Shown: in pieces, positions 12,194 through 23,080 of the stretch
How the letters are laid out: every line of letters begins with the position of its first letter
How positions within the stretch are numbered: position 1 is the stretch's first letter
Source of the DNA: Cepaea hortensis
Taxonomy: Eukaryota > Mollusca > Gastropoda > Stylommatophora > Helicidae
Direction: 5' to 3'
NCBI GenBank assembly: GCA_963921405.1
Contig: OY992877.1
Coordinates: forward strand, 114,999,561 to 115,063,560
Length of the DNA stretch: 64,000 nt
The notes under the pieces: generated by a model
Told to the model about the DNA's origin: nothing
The model's database searches: none
The model's input: only the letters and a program-made list of their open reading frames with translations
Program-made: the position numbers and the translations under genes

Positions 12194-13195
12194 ATGAACG
12201 TTTGCGGTTTTAATAGTAAAGAAGAAGAACTTATAGAAACAATGGAAGAGAGGAAAATTAGACTGACGGGAATAGTGGACACCAGAATAAAAGAGGAAGG
12301 ATGCACGGAGATCCACCAAAGTTACACGTTTGTCTACTCTGGAGTGGAAAAACAAGAAAGGGCAAGACACGGTGTGGGAATAGTAATTGAACCACGGCTA
12401 GCACTAGAAATAAAATATATATAAGAAAGAATCATAACAAAGAGAATAAACGGACAAACAATTACAACATATGTATAAATATACGCACCATGTAATACAG
12501 ATAACAATGAGCAAGAATGCGAGGAATTCTACGAAAACATCCATGATGTGCTAAATAAAATAGTTACGCAGGACAACATCATAGTTTTGGGAGACTTCAA
12601 TGCAAGACCATGACATAACAGAGCGGCCATAGAAACTCATCTTGGTGCATTTGAAGACTAACATAATGAGAGAAATGATAACGGAAGTAGACTGATAGAG
12701 TTGTGCAGCTAACACGACCTCTATATAACAAACACATTCTATAAACACAAAGACTCACAAATATACACCTGGTATAAATGGAACGATCTAGATACTAAAA
12801 GCCAAATTGATTTTATATTAACAAGAAATAACAGAAAGAAAAATATATTAGATGCAAGGGCAGTGCCTAACTTAAGTATAAACACAGACCACAAATCAGT
12901 CGTTGCTACAATAAGAACCATCAGTAGAAGAAAGCAAAGACCAGGAAAATATATGCCTTGCGAATCAGTAACTTAAAAGACCTCAAAGACGAGGCAGTGA
13001 GGGAAAATTATGAGAAAGAACTAACTGAAATCTTTGTAAAATTACCTATAGAAAGAAAGACAGTGGAAGAAGAATTGGAGATGTTAAATTCAAGCATTTT
13101 AAATACTGCAAATATAACATGTGGAACCACGAAAAAACGCAAAACACGGATACAGAAAATAACAAGTTGGTGGAACGCAAAATTAAAGAAAGCAT
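12194..13195 (+). pseudogene. LINE B endonuclease region
   Basis: APE-type endonuclease with in-frame stops. MNVCGFNSKEEEL starts the domain, then RLTGIVDTRIKEEG, GVGIVIEP, a stop, IYAPCNTDNNEQ, VLGDFNARP (catalytic GDFN kept), SQIDFIL and NTDHKSVVATI. After about 12957 the frame shifts to SNLKDLKDEAVRENYEKEL and TSWWNAKLKK, the linker before RT. At 13195 the sequence changes abruptly to LINE A in the opposite orientation. The RT part of LINE B reappears at 15089. Confidence 0.8.
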
Positions 13196-15088
13196 CTTTT
13201 TATTGGTCAGTACTTTTGCCATGGCGATTATTGTTCTAATCTCTTCAAGGCATCTCCCATCAGATGTTATTACTGTTTCGAGATAATTGTACCTATTCAC
13301 TTGTTGAAGAATATTCCCATTTACTTGTATATTACATTGTGGTATTTCGTTCTTCCTAGTGACGACCATAATCTGTGTCTTTTTACAATTTAATTCTAAA
13401 CCTAGTTGTTCACTGTGTGTAACAACTGCATGTACTAAATTTTGCAGGTCCTGTTCATTGTCTGCAATCAAGACTGTATCATCTGCATATTTAATGTTAT
13501 TGATGCATCGTCCACCAATGTTGATTCCTTTCATATCTTCAATATTTATGAAAATACTTTCACTGTACAGGGAAAAAAGATCTGGAGACATTACACATCC
13601 CTGTCTCACACCTCTCTTAATAGGCTGATATTGGCTTACTTCATTACCAACTCTTATGGCAGCTTGTTGTTTCCAATATATGTTTTTTACAAGTCTAAGG
13701 TCTTTTCCATCAATCTGTAGATCCTCAAGCATCCTTATCATGTTGACATGTCTCACTTTATCGAAAGCCTTTGTGTAGTCAATAAAGCAAAGGTGTAGAT
13801 CTTTGTTTACTTCTATAGAACGTTCGATTACGGTTCTCAGTATATACACAGCATTTACTGTACCCTTGCCTTCTACAAACCCACATTGTTCTTCTCCTAT
13901 TTCAGGTTGTATTGTCCTCCTAACTCTTTGCATGATAATTCTCAAAATCTTCGTGATATGCCTCATTATACTAATCCTTCGATGTTGATCACATTCCAAG
14001 GCTCCGGATTTCTTTGGGATTGCAATAAATACAGAATTACATAACTCCTGAGGTATATTTCCAGTATCATATATTGTTTTAAGCAGACTGGTAACTTTAT
14101 CTATTCCATATTCTTCTAAAGCATTAATCATTTCTGTTGTGACGCTGTCTGAACCGGGGGTCTTGCCAGATTTCATATGGTTAAAAGCATTCTTAACCTC
14201 CATCTTCAAAATTGCTGGTCCTTCATTATTATTTTGAACATCATACTGTTCGTCTCTGTTATCGTCATAAAGGTTTTTCACGTAATCTGACCATACATGT
14301 AAGATCTGATCTTTTTCTATTATGACTCTTCCATCTTTTGTCTTTAGGCAGCCTGCCGATGTACTTGTTCTTTGATTAGTAAGCTCCTGAATTCTTTTGT
14401 GCATTAGTTTCGCATTTTTACTGTTGTGTTGTTCTTCAATTTCTCTGCAATTTTTCTCAAGCCATGTTTCTTTTGCCTCCTTACATAAGGTTCTGACTTT
14501 TCTGTGAATTTCTTCATATTTGGCAGGATTATTTTTGTTCTGTCTTCTTGTTTCCATTAGTTGTAAAATTTCTTCAGTCATCCATGTCTTACGGTCCACT
14601 TTCTTTACTTTTGGAATAGTTTTTTCTGCTGCACAACTGATTGAATTCTTCAGCATTTCCCATTGATCATCTACGACTTGAAATAGGATCTCTAGATCAG
14701 ACAATAAATCAAATTTGTTCTTTACTTCTATGTTAAAATTATCTTGTATTTCTTTGTCAGTTTTCAATTTGCACAAGTCATATTTAGGGTTTCCTGCTGT
14801 ATACTTGACTTTCTTTAACTTTACCTTCAATGTGCCTATAATTAATCTGTGATCACTGTAACAGTCTGCATTTGGAACTGTTTTTACGACTGTTAACGCA
14901 TTTCGAAACCTTTTGCTAATCAGGATGTAATCTATCTGGTTTTTAATCCTGCTGTCTGGACTCTTCCATGTCCATAATCTTCTAGGATGCTGTTTAAACC
15001 AGGTGTTTCCTACAACCATTTCTTGTTCTTTTGCCCTACTACAAGTCTGTATCCTCTTTTATTTCTCTCTCCCAAACCATGGCTGCAT
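13196..15088 (-). pseudogene. LINE A copy 2: longest intact RT frame (657 aa)
   Basis: Minus-strand ORF from 15019 to about 13200, preceded by GLGERNKRGYRLV in another frame up to about 15088. In order: end of the endonuclease (NTWFKQHPRRLWTWKSP, QIDYILISKRF, SDHRLII); linker with KTWMTEEILQLME; and RT with SGKTPGSDSVT, FIAIPKKSGA, EEQCGFVEG, CFIDYTKAFDKV, GVRQGCVMSPDLF and IKYADDTVLIAD (catalytic Asp residues present). It stops at MAKVLTNKK, well before the family's true 3' end, and the first two thirds of the endonuclease are missing. Truncation at both ends is unusual for retrotransposition and points to a later rearrangement. The last 30 or so residues of the open frame are non-LINE. Confidence 0.88.
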
Positions 15089-15482
15089 AGATTATTCAAA
15101 CATGTTTGGGTAGAACAACAGACACCACGAGACTGGTGAAACGCCATAATTATCCCAATTTGGAAAAACAAAGGCAGCAAAGGAGATTGCACACTATACA
15201 GAGGCAGTTTACTATCGATCATTCTTGGAAAATATTTTTGCAACATTCTTGAGAAAAGATTACGAACTACTATAGAACCCCAGCTAAGCGAAACACAACT
15301 TGGATTTAGGAAAAACAAAGGATGCACAGGTGCTATTTTTGCTCTTAGACAACTTATAGAAAAATCAATCGAATTCAATGAAACACTCTACTTAGCCTTT
15401 GTCGACCAAGAAAAGGCATTTGATAGAGTAGATAGAAACAAGCTTTGGGAAATCCTTAAACAATATGGAGTGAGTGTTATTT
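15089..15482 (+). pseudogene. LINE B RT fragment
   Basis: Plus-strand frames encode LFKHVWVEQQTPRDW, AIIIPIWKNKGSKGDC, QLSETQLGFRKNKGCTGA and LAFVDQEKAFDRVDRNKLWE, the fingers and palm motif A of a LINE RT. Different from LINE A, it continues LINE B, but about 150 residues between the linker and this point are missing and replaced by the inverted LINE A piece. It ends at 15482, where an IS630/Tc1-like element begins. Confidence 0.75.
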
Positions 15483-16925
15483 TTTTCCAGTCACCGCTGA
15501 GGGCTTGTACAATTGAAAATTCATCACTGTGGAATACAAACTGTTGCCATTGACATTGTGCTGATGCTGTAATATTTAGGGCTTGCAATTCGTCTGAATA
15601 GTTGGAGCAAAATATCCCAGTAAGTGTGCGCGTGGATTAAGGTCTGCGATCTGCCCAGACCTTAATCTGTGTCGCACGATTCCAGTAGGTTGATGATGCT
15701 CTCGGTTGCATAAAATTCAATCCATCCTTTCTCCAATAGTCCTCTTCCTCTTTCAACACATTGTCCTCATATTTTTTCCAGTAACTTTTATCAATATTTA
15801 ATAGCGCAGACTGGGTTAGTATCTTGAGGTCAGACAATTTAAATGTAGTATTGGCAGCTGCCACCTTTTTTTTAATTTTCGCCCACACACGTTCTATAGG
15901 GTTGTAATGATAATGTTACGGCGGAAGTCTCAAGCACATATGGCCAAGCTCTTCTATCAACTTGTCGATTTGATATTTCTTGCTTTTTTGCGCCTGTTTT
16001 ACAAGGGACAACTACTGTAGCTTGAAATATGATTCTAGAAATGGTAAATTTTCCCTTCGGAGCCATATCTTCATTGCTTCCTTTGTTCTCAATACCGTAG
16101 GTATTTTGTCTTCTTGGGCAACAACATTGTGATACGATGCATTGTCCATGATTAGACAAGACGGTCTATCGAGGGATGGAAGTACTGTATTCTCGAGCCA
16201 ATCTCTAAATACATTACTATTCATCTCATTATGATAATCCCTATTGTCTGTATGCTTTGATACGAACACGAGTCCAGCATTCTGTAGTAAGCCATTATGA
16301 GTACTTTACTACTGGGCACATATCACTTTATCTTTCCATCCACTGATTGCCATTCCTTTTCACTTGTGTGGTGCGCATTGATCCACGTCTCATCCAAATA
16401 CACTATGTCATAATTTTATTTGCGCATTTCCTTTATTTCACGTAGGCATCTGCTTCTCATGGCTCCTAAATGCGGTTGCTCGCAAAGGATATTTCTACCT
16501 CCCTTGTACTTTCTAAAAGTGAAGTCTCCTGATAATTTTAAACAAAGATGTTTTGGATAGCTCTATGTCATTGTTCTTTCTCAACCAACCCCTAAGTTTC
16601 CTTACAATCACTGTTTCTTTGGCATCCAGCATTTTTATAATAGCTCGCATTATGACATCCTTGTCAAAGCTGTCTAATATTGCCTTTCTACCTACCGTTT
16701 GCTTATAGCGTATTGGTTTCATTCCAGATTCCTGCACCCATCGACGAAATGACCGTTTACTCAAACCCAGTGCATGCACTGTTCTTTTTTCGGGATGTGT
16801 AACAGTAAGAAACAGTTTCCTTCGATCAGCTTCTTGACAAAAATATGTGTACAACTTCATAGCGATGCTTTGAAGTGTACAAAATTTCACATTCAATTCC
16901 ATTGAACAATATTCACACATTCAAA
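15483..16925 (-). pseudogene. IS630/Tc1-like DDE transposase, copy 1
   Basis: The transposase reads right to left. At 16920-16513 is an N-terminal region with two helix-turn-helix-like parts (VHALGLSKRSFRRWVQESG and LRGWLRKNNDIELSKTSL). Then comes a damaged zone holding the first catalytic Asp motif, clearer in copy 2 as VYLDETWINAHH. At 16269-16012 is FRDWLENTVLPSL with CLIMDNASYHN (second Asp). At 15980-15637 are QIDKLIEELGH, PP-stop-HYHYNPIERVWAKIK (third acidic residue, Glu) and KLSDLKILTQ. Stops interrupt it at two or more points. The spacing between the second Asp and Glu is about 83 residues, not the 34 of classic Tc1. No clear inverted repeats were located. Nuclear DNA transposase, dead copy. 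Confidence 0.8.
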
Positions 16926-16939
16926 TATTAGCTATTAAT

Positions 16940-17400
16940 ATTATATTAATTAGTTAGTTAGTTATTCTTTCCTCTTGAGCCTAAGTCGGCGCATAGGGCA
17001 GTAGTCATGACTCTCCATGCCTGGCGGTTCTCTGTATAACAGAGTAGACTAACGAGTTCTCTGGTTTATTATAAATGTTGTTTATTTCTTATTGATGACA
17101 ACCTGGACACAACATGGCGTCTTCTCTGCTCTGGCTCTAGATGTAAACTAACTCCTAACAACAAACTACGTCACGACTTGAGCATCTCTCTTCCCATTCC
17201 ATCCCGATGCTCAATCGTGCTGTAGCCTTTTCCCACCTAATACCCAACTTCTGCTACATCTGCTACCTGTTGTAGATCTTTGATTTTCACTTGGCCGTTG
17301 AATGAGTCTTCTCTGATGATGGTTCTACGCATGGTCTCTCTTGGTCTTCCCTGTTTTCATTTCCCTACTGGTGACCATATGAGGGCGTGGTAGGGGAGTC
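16940..17400 (-). pseudogene. LINE J C-terminal fragment, split by an LTR-like insert
   Basis: Minus-strand translation gives LPYHALIWSPVGK, GRPRETMRRTI and KIKDLQQVA down to 17259, then NRQAWRVMTTALCADLGSRG from 17032 to about 16965. This is the usual end of RTE/CR1-like ORF2 (a GRPR-W block followed by DRxxWR..ALCA). The two parts join in frame if 17033-17258 is removed. It is 5'-truncated next to a (TA)n tract. Confidence 0.6.
17033..17258. mobile_element. Candidate small solo LTR
   Basis: A 226-bp segment running TGTATAACAG to TTCTGCTACA (TG...CA ends) sits exactly between two parts of a LINE C-terminal frame. Flanking tetranucleotides are TCTC and TCTG, an imperfect 4-bp duplication. 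Contains TTTATTATAAATG-like AT sequence. LTR identity is inferred from the ends and the clean junction only. Confidence 0.45.
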
Positions 17401-17459
17401 TTGTCTTATTATATTATGTGGTAATATCTTCTTATAACATGATCAATATAACAATATTA

Positions 17460-17465
<6 letters not shown>

Positions 17466-17547
<82 letters not shown>
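17466..17547. repeat. (AT)n microsatellite with flanking direct repeats
   Basis: About 40 AT units. TTATATTATGTGGTAATATC on the left is matched by TTATATTATATGGTAACATC on the right, so the tract lies inside a local duplication. Confidence 0.95.
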
Positions 17548-17550
<3 letters not shown>

Positions 17551-17589
17551 ACAATATTATATTATATGGTAACATCTTCTTATATTAAT

Positions 17590-17935
17590 GGTAATTTTTT
17601 TTTTTTATATAATCACGTTTCATGAAAAAACCCACATTGACGACACCTCTGAACAATCCCATGTAACTGCGCGCCGAACGTGCCATAATGTGAACCACGA
17701 GAAACATTTTTTAAAAGCGCGGATGTGTCTGGGTGCAGGTGTAATACATTAAAAAAATATGGACTTAATCTCTGACCCCTAAATTATATCCGCCAATAAA
17801 CAAACATTGAAATCTGCTGTACAATCTCCAGAACAACATTTTTTTGTTGGGTGGACATAATGATAAGGTTATATGCTAAATCTCATCATTTTCCATCAGT
17901 TGGTTATTGAGATATGGAATTTTATATTGGGGCAG
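17590..17935. repeat. Module shared with 57590-57765
   Basis: 17755-17930 (from CTCTGACCCCTAAATTATAT through GTTGGGTGGACATAATGA to GTTGGTTATTGAGATATGG) matches 57600-57765 closely. In both places the module lies just beyond the transposase end of an IS630-like copy and in the same orientation. It is therefore probably an end of that transposon, separated here by the LINE J/(TA)n material. Confidence 0.6.
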
Positions 17936-18009
17936 ACAACAGTAAACAGACCATAGTAGTTGCCATTACTGGGGAGTGCACTGAACTGATTTTGCGTGTG
18001 AATTAGATT

Positions 18010-18215
18010 TCCCTGTTACCAGTGTCCCTCGCCATCAGGCGAATCCACCTCGACTTCTGACGTACTTGTAATTTACGTCCCCAAGTCAAGGACGAGAAGC
18101 CAATATTTTAGTCCAGCTTACCGGTGTAGGGTTTGAACCTGCTACCTTGGTATCAGCACATAGGTAGTTTAAGAGCGAACGTTCTGATCTATTCAGCTTA
18201 GTTGACCTCTAACCC
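18010..18215 (-). mobile_element. tRNA-like SINE family 4, copy 1
   Basis: The reverse complement of 18010-18215 matches 59975-60180. Shared blocks include TCGTCCTTGACTTGGGGAC and TTCGCCTGATGGC. The 5' part resembles a tRNA with an A box (AGCTGAATAGATC-like, degraded) and a B-box-like GGTTCAAACCC. This copy is diverged. Confidence 0.6.
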
Positions 18216-18229
18216 ATATTTATATGGAA

Positions 18230-18420
18230 CAATCGGCCCCATAGGTAATGTAATCAGTATCACACCGACCGCTTCTACTTCCCAAGACATTTCCTGGTGC
18301 CTGGTTTAGGTTAGGTCGATCTGGGAACCCAGGCTCATTTTACAATCCGCCCCACGCGCATTCAAATCCATGAACACCGGGCCGACAGGCTAACCTCGAA
18401 CCACAAGGCTGCCCGGCCGC
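18230..18420 (-). mobile_element. Possible tRNA-derived SINE (family 5)
   Basis: On the minus strand the sequence begins GCGGCCGGGCAGCCTTGTGG, contains GGTTAGCCTGTCGGCCCGGT and a B-box-like GGATTTGAATGC, then a non-tRNA tail. That order (A-like box, spacer, B-like box, tail) is typical of SINEs. No second copy was found in the window. Confidence 0.4.
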
Positions 18421-18784
18421 CAGAGAATGTGCATATAAATTTAATAGAGAAATTAGTAATGAGATTCCTGAGAAGAATACTCAATGTATCAAGAAGAGAT
18501 AAGATCAGAAATGAAGAAAACAGGATTAAAGTGGATGTTATAGTTGCACTATTTTTATTAGAAGGTAACAAGTCAAATGGTTTGGCCATGCAAGTAGGTT
18601 ACCAACTAACAGTATACCACAACAAGCAATGATGTACAGACCAGAGGGAAGCAGAGGAAAAGGCCGACCACGTTAACGATGGACACAGGGAATAACAGAG
18701 TCAATGGGAATATCGATACATGAAGCCCATAAGCGGGCACTCTCCCGCTGTTTATACTTCACCTCGATACCGCAAGGTACAAAA
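18421..18784 (+). pseudogene. LINE G copy 1, C-terminal part
   Basis: Encodes MRFLRRILNVSRRDKIRNE, GNKSNGLAMQVG and, across stops, GRPR-like and SIHEAHKRALSR. These match the minus-strand LINE G copy at 37606-37866 (VKWFGHTSRLPTNS, MGISIHEAHKKALSRR). At 18784 the frame is cut after the sequence GTACAAAA by a different LINE. It resumes at 19487 as GGAACATGATGAGATGAG, matching the intact order in the 37.6-kb copy. Confidence 0.7.
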
Positions 18785-19486
18785 GGCCAGAGTACCGACA
18801 AGAAAGTACTGCCATAACTATGATGCTGAAATTGAGGCAATCAAGATAGCAACAGATAAATTACTAAATACCAGCAATGGTACACAACCTGTGGTGCTAT
18901 TGACATATGCAAAATCAGTACTCGATGCGCACCTGTGTGGGAAATTGCCAGTACTATGGACACTACTTTCTGAACTTAGCAGCCAGCATAAGATCACCAT
19001 ACAGTGGATACCATCCCACTGTGGAGTACCCGGAAACGACAGAGCTGATCGATTGGTTAAGGAAGGAGCCAAAGAAGAACAGCCTGATGTGCCCGTTACA
19101 TACCACCAAAAGAAAAGAATGATCAAATCAGTCAGAAAGCCACCAAAACCTGCTCAAGATGACTACCACGTTATGGACAGACCAGAACAAGTCATTATTC
19201 TGCGCCTCAGAACAGGACACAATAGATTACGCAACCACATGTATACAAAATTCAAGATTGGTGAAACAGCCATGTGCACATGTGAATTGGCGTCGCAGAC
19301 AGCAGAGCACATACTCCAAGACTGTCCAAAATATAACATATCTAGGCAAACCATCTGGCCTAGAGAGACGACAGTGGAAGATAAACTCTATGGACCACTG
19401 TGTGAACTAAAAAAGACAGTTAAATTCATACAAGAGACAACATTGCAGTTATAGACATAGTTCATGCGAACGAAAGAAGAAGAAGA
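18785..19486 (+). pseudogene. LINE D copy 2: RNase H and C-terminal Cys/His motif
   Basis: A 5'-truncated LINE. It encodes an RNase H domain: YDAEIEAIKIATDKLL; LLTYAKSVLDA, where the usual catalytic Asp of TDAKS is Tyr; IQWIPSHCGVPGNDRADRL. The C-terminus is CTCELASQTAEHILQDCPKY, a CxC...H...C zinc-binding pattern seen in I-type LINEs. Stop at 19452-19454, short 3' UTR, and a GAAGAAGAAG tail. It is closely related to the full-length LINE D at 42444-46619, whose RNase H keeps the Asp. It is inserted in the last codons of LINE G. Confidence 0.85.
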
Positions 19487-19785
19487 AGGAACATGATGAG
19501 ATGAGATGAGATGAGAGAAATCAGTCATGCCATGAAACATACAGGACACACTTCCACACTGACGCCTAGGTATTTGACAAAGATAAGTTTCCTTCTACTT
19601 TTGTGTGTGTGTGTGGGGGGGGGGGGCAGAATAAATGTACTAATAGCTGAATACTTGGGTGACTGAAGTGTGGTATGTTCGAATTGATCAGTTGTCACAG
19701 CAATTACAATTGGCCCGTTTAAGCATGCTATAACAGCCAAACAGTTATGGGGTTGTTGATGCTTTCTCGACAACTCAATCATTCA
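19487..19785. other. LINE G end, G run and unassigned sequence
   Basis: 19487-19525 is the right flank of the interrupted LINE G. A 15-bp G run lies at 19612-19626 after a TG repeat. I recognise nothing else. Confidence 0.5.
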
Positions 19786-21175
19786 ATTAAGTGCCGTCTA
19801 CACAATGAAAGTTGGCTGCAATGGATCTCACTGTCTGTCTCTTGCCCTGACTGTACATTCTGTCAGATCGATGTGCGTCCATCTCTTGATGTTATCTTCC
19901 CACTTGTATCGTCTACCTCTTGCTCACTTGCCCTCATCCTTGCTCTCCAGTATTGTTTTTATAAGAGTGTTATGTCTTTTAACTTGGCCGAAATATTAAA
20001 TTTGCCTCTTTGATTATTTTATCTTCACGTTTCTTTTTATTCCCAGTTTTTCTAGAACCTCTGTATTTGATTGTTTTTGTTTCCATGAAATACGTCATAT
20101 TCTTCTGTATATCCGTATCTCCAGGACCTCTATTCGACTTTCTGGTTGTTTGTTTAATGTCCACGCTTCCGCGCCATGCAGTAGTGTTGAATATAACGTA
20201 ACATTTGACAATTCTCATTTTTAATGCGTTGTTAGTCTCTCTAGATGTTAATACTGATTTCATGCTGCTGAAAACATTTTGGCCATTCCTATTCCTTTTT
20301 TAATTTCTATTTCACTTTTGCCATAATCTGTTATTACATGTCCCAGATCGGATAAACTTGTTACTTGTTCAAGTATCTTCCCGTTTACTGTGATGTTCAT
20401 TGCTGACCTTTCCTTTCCACTGCTAATTATCCTAGTTTTCTGTTTTAGGAGGTTAACATCTAAGCCACATTCTGCACTATGCCTGTTTACTTGTTACACT
20501 AGGTTTTGTAACTCTTGCTCGGTGTTTGCTGGTAACACTGTATTGTCAGCATATCTAAGATTGTTTATGATTCTTCCATTGATGTTAAGTCTGGGCAATT
20601 CGGCTTGTTTAAACATTCGCTATGTGTATAGGTTGAAGTGGCTTGGGGACAACACGCATCCCCTCCGTACTCCTTTTTGAAATCTCTATGGGCGACGAAT
20701 AATTATATCCGCATCTAATTGACACCACTTGTTCCCAGTACAAGTTACTAATAAGTCTGATGTCCTTTCCGTCTACACCTATATATTGAAGGCATGTAAT
20801 TAGTCGTTCATGTTGTACTCTATCAAAAGCTTGCTTTGAGTTTATAAAACATACATATATATTTTTCTTAACTTCTACATATTTTTCAATTAACATCCTC
20901 AAACAGGCTTCTCTGGTGCCGCTGTTGTTGCGGAACCCAAATTGTTCTTCAGCTGCTTCCTCATCTATTTTATTTTGAATTATTTCTTGTATAAGTTGTA
21001 TCTTAGTTATATGGCTCATTAAACTAATAGTTCTGTAATCCTCACAATCAACAGCTCTTGGCTTCTTGGGTAGTGTCATGAAAATGGATGTTTTCAAATC
21101 CTTGGGGATGTACCCATGTGTTATATTTTTTTCGCAAGCCGTCAAAGTCGCTGTGAATATTTCCCGCAATACCAG
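19785..21175 (-). pseudogene. LINE H: RT and C-terminal region
   Basis: From 21169 downward on the minus strand: GYIPKDLKTSIFMTLPKKPRA, YRTISLMSHITKI, EEQFGFRNNSGTREA, VCFINSKQAFDRVQHERL (motif A has Asn-Ser in place of the usual Asp-Tyr), GKDIRLISNLYWEQ and, after a frameshift, LRYADNTVLPANT (second Asp of YADD changed to Asn). Then come thumb sequences, RETNNALKMRI and the C-terminal RRYKWEDNIKRWTHIDLTE ending near 19800. The endonuclease is missing. It is a LINE of the same broad group as A and G. Two catalytic changes plus frameshifts mean it is inactive. Confidence 0.8.
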
Positions 21176-21600
21176 TAAAGATTACCACCGCAACAGTGCT
21201 GGTTTGTTCCCCACTTCTAAAATCCTAATTTAAAATAGCAGACTCATTTTCGATGTGATAGCCAAAAACGTGGACGCGAAAAGCTAACATAAAAATAGCA
21301 ACGACCGGTTCACGACCTCATTGTGCGTACCACAAACTCGTCGTCATTAGAAGAAGGCCGACTGTGACTGCTGAAAATGGTAGCCTCGAAAATCTCTACT
21401 AACGCAAGATAGAAAATCAAGTCGAGAGAGAAAAGAAGGACCAACAAATCAGCAGCCAGTGTATTTGGAAGCCCAATCAAATCTAGGACCTGACACCTTG
21501 GTGTTGACATGTGGTGTTGGAGCCATTCAAAAAGAATGAAGGTAAACACAATAATATATTTTATATTACGCTAGTCAGCGATCCCGAGATTGGCGAGAAT
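21176..21600. other. Unassigned, no gene seen
   Basis: No repeat family, motif or credible ORF recognised. A 79-residue minus-strand frame at 21310-21549 has no recognisable features. Confidence 0.4.
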
Positions 21601-21604
21601 GCTC

Positions 21605-23080
21605 ACGACAATCATCAGTGTCTCAACTGTGTGTAAAGTGTGGGAGTTTGTTCTTATTAGTTTCAGTGATCATGTATGTGTGTAGATGTGAGGATGTTTG
21701 TGTGGGTGTGTATGTGAGGGGTGTGTGTGGGGGTGTGGGGAGTGTATGTTTGGAGGGGTTGTGTATGGGGGATGTGTATGGGTTGATGGGTGATGTGTGG
21801 ATGGGTGAAGGGATGTGTAGTCGGTGGGAGATGTATGTGTGTGTGTGTGTGTGAGGGATGTGTGTGTGGGTGGATATTTGGAGGATTATTGGATGTAAGT
21901 GGGTGTTGGTGGGTTGGGGGTGTGGGTAGGGAATGTGAATTTGGGTGGGTGAATGGGTGTGTAGGAGATTGTGTGGGTTGGGGTATGGTTGTGTGATGAG
22001 TGTGGGGGGGTGTCTGTGAATGGGATATGTCTGTGTGAGTGGGAGTGTGTGAGTGTGGATGGGGTAAATGTGAGTGGGTGGAGGATGTATGTGTGGGTGG
22101 TGAAGATGTTTGTAGGTGGGGGATGTGTAGGAGGGTAGGGAGATGTGTGTGTGTGGGTGAGAGATGTATGGGCGGGGATGTGTATGAGAAATGCATGTGG
22201 GGGATGTGTGTGTGTGTGGGGGGGGGATGTGTTTATGGGTGGAGTTTTGTGTGGGAGTGGAGATGTGTGAGAGGTGGGGGAGGTGTGACATGTGCAGGTG
22301 GATGACGGATGTATGTGAGGATGGGGGATGTGTGTTTGGCTGGGTGGTTGGGGTGTGTGTGGGTGGGAGGGTATATGAGAGATGCATGTGTTGATGGGCG
22401 GGTGGGTGATGTGTGGGTGTGATTGGTTGATGGATGAGTACGTGAGTGGGTGGATGTGTGTGAGAGATGAGTGTGGTTGGGGGATGTGTGTGTTTGTGGG
22501 AAGATATGTGTGAGCGGCGGATGTGTGTGGGTGGGGTATATGTGGGTGGTGGGGTGTATGTGGGTGGGAGGTGTGTGTTTTTGGGTGTTTATGGGTGGCG
22601 GATATGAGTGGGCAGGTGGGGAGATGTGTTTGTTGATGGGGATGTGTGTTTAGGTGGAGGATGTGTAGTTGAGAGGTGGCGGATTTTGGGTGGTTGAGTG
22701 GGTGTAGGTTTGATGATGTGTGTGTGGGTGGGTGGGGAAAATTGTGAGGTTGCAGGATGTATGTATGGATAGGTGCGGGATGTGTGGGTTGACGAGGATA
22801 TGTGTGTGTGGTTTTGTGATGTGTGTTTTGCTGGGTGGTTGCGGGTCTGTGGGTGGGTGGTGGAGAATATGTGGGTGGGTGTGTGCGTGTCGGTTATGGG
22901 ATGGGTGGGTGATGTATGTGTGGGTGAGGAAATGTGTGTGGGTGGGGGATCGGTGGGTGGGTGGCGGCATGTATGTTTGCCTGAGCCTGTGTGGAGGTAT
23001 GTGTGGGTGGGTGGGGGATGTGTGGGTGGCTGAGGGATGTGTGGGTGGCTGCGGGGTGTGAGGGTGGATGGGGGATGTGT
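21605..23080. repeat. G/T-rich strand-asymmetric degenerate tandem tract
   Basis: About 1.45 kb in which the plus strand is nearly all G, T and A with very little C. It is built from degenerate units such as GTGGGTGGGGGATGTGTGTG. Frequent G3-G5 runs give many potential G-quadruplexes. The lack of stops on the minus strand yields long His-Thr-Pro frames that are compositional artefacts. Confidence 0.9.

Noticed and set aside
13359..13988. Plus-strand ORFs over LINE A copy 2
   Set aside because: Antisense shadows of the 657-residue RT frame on the minus strand.
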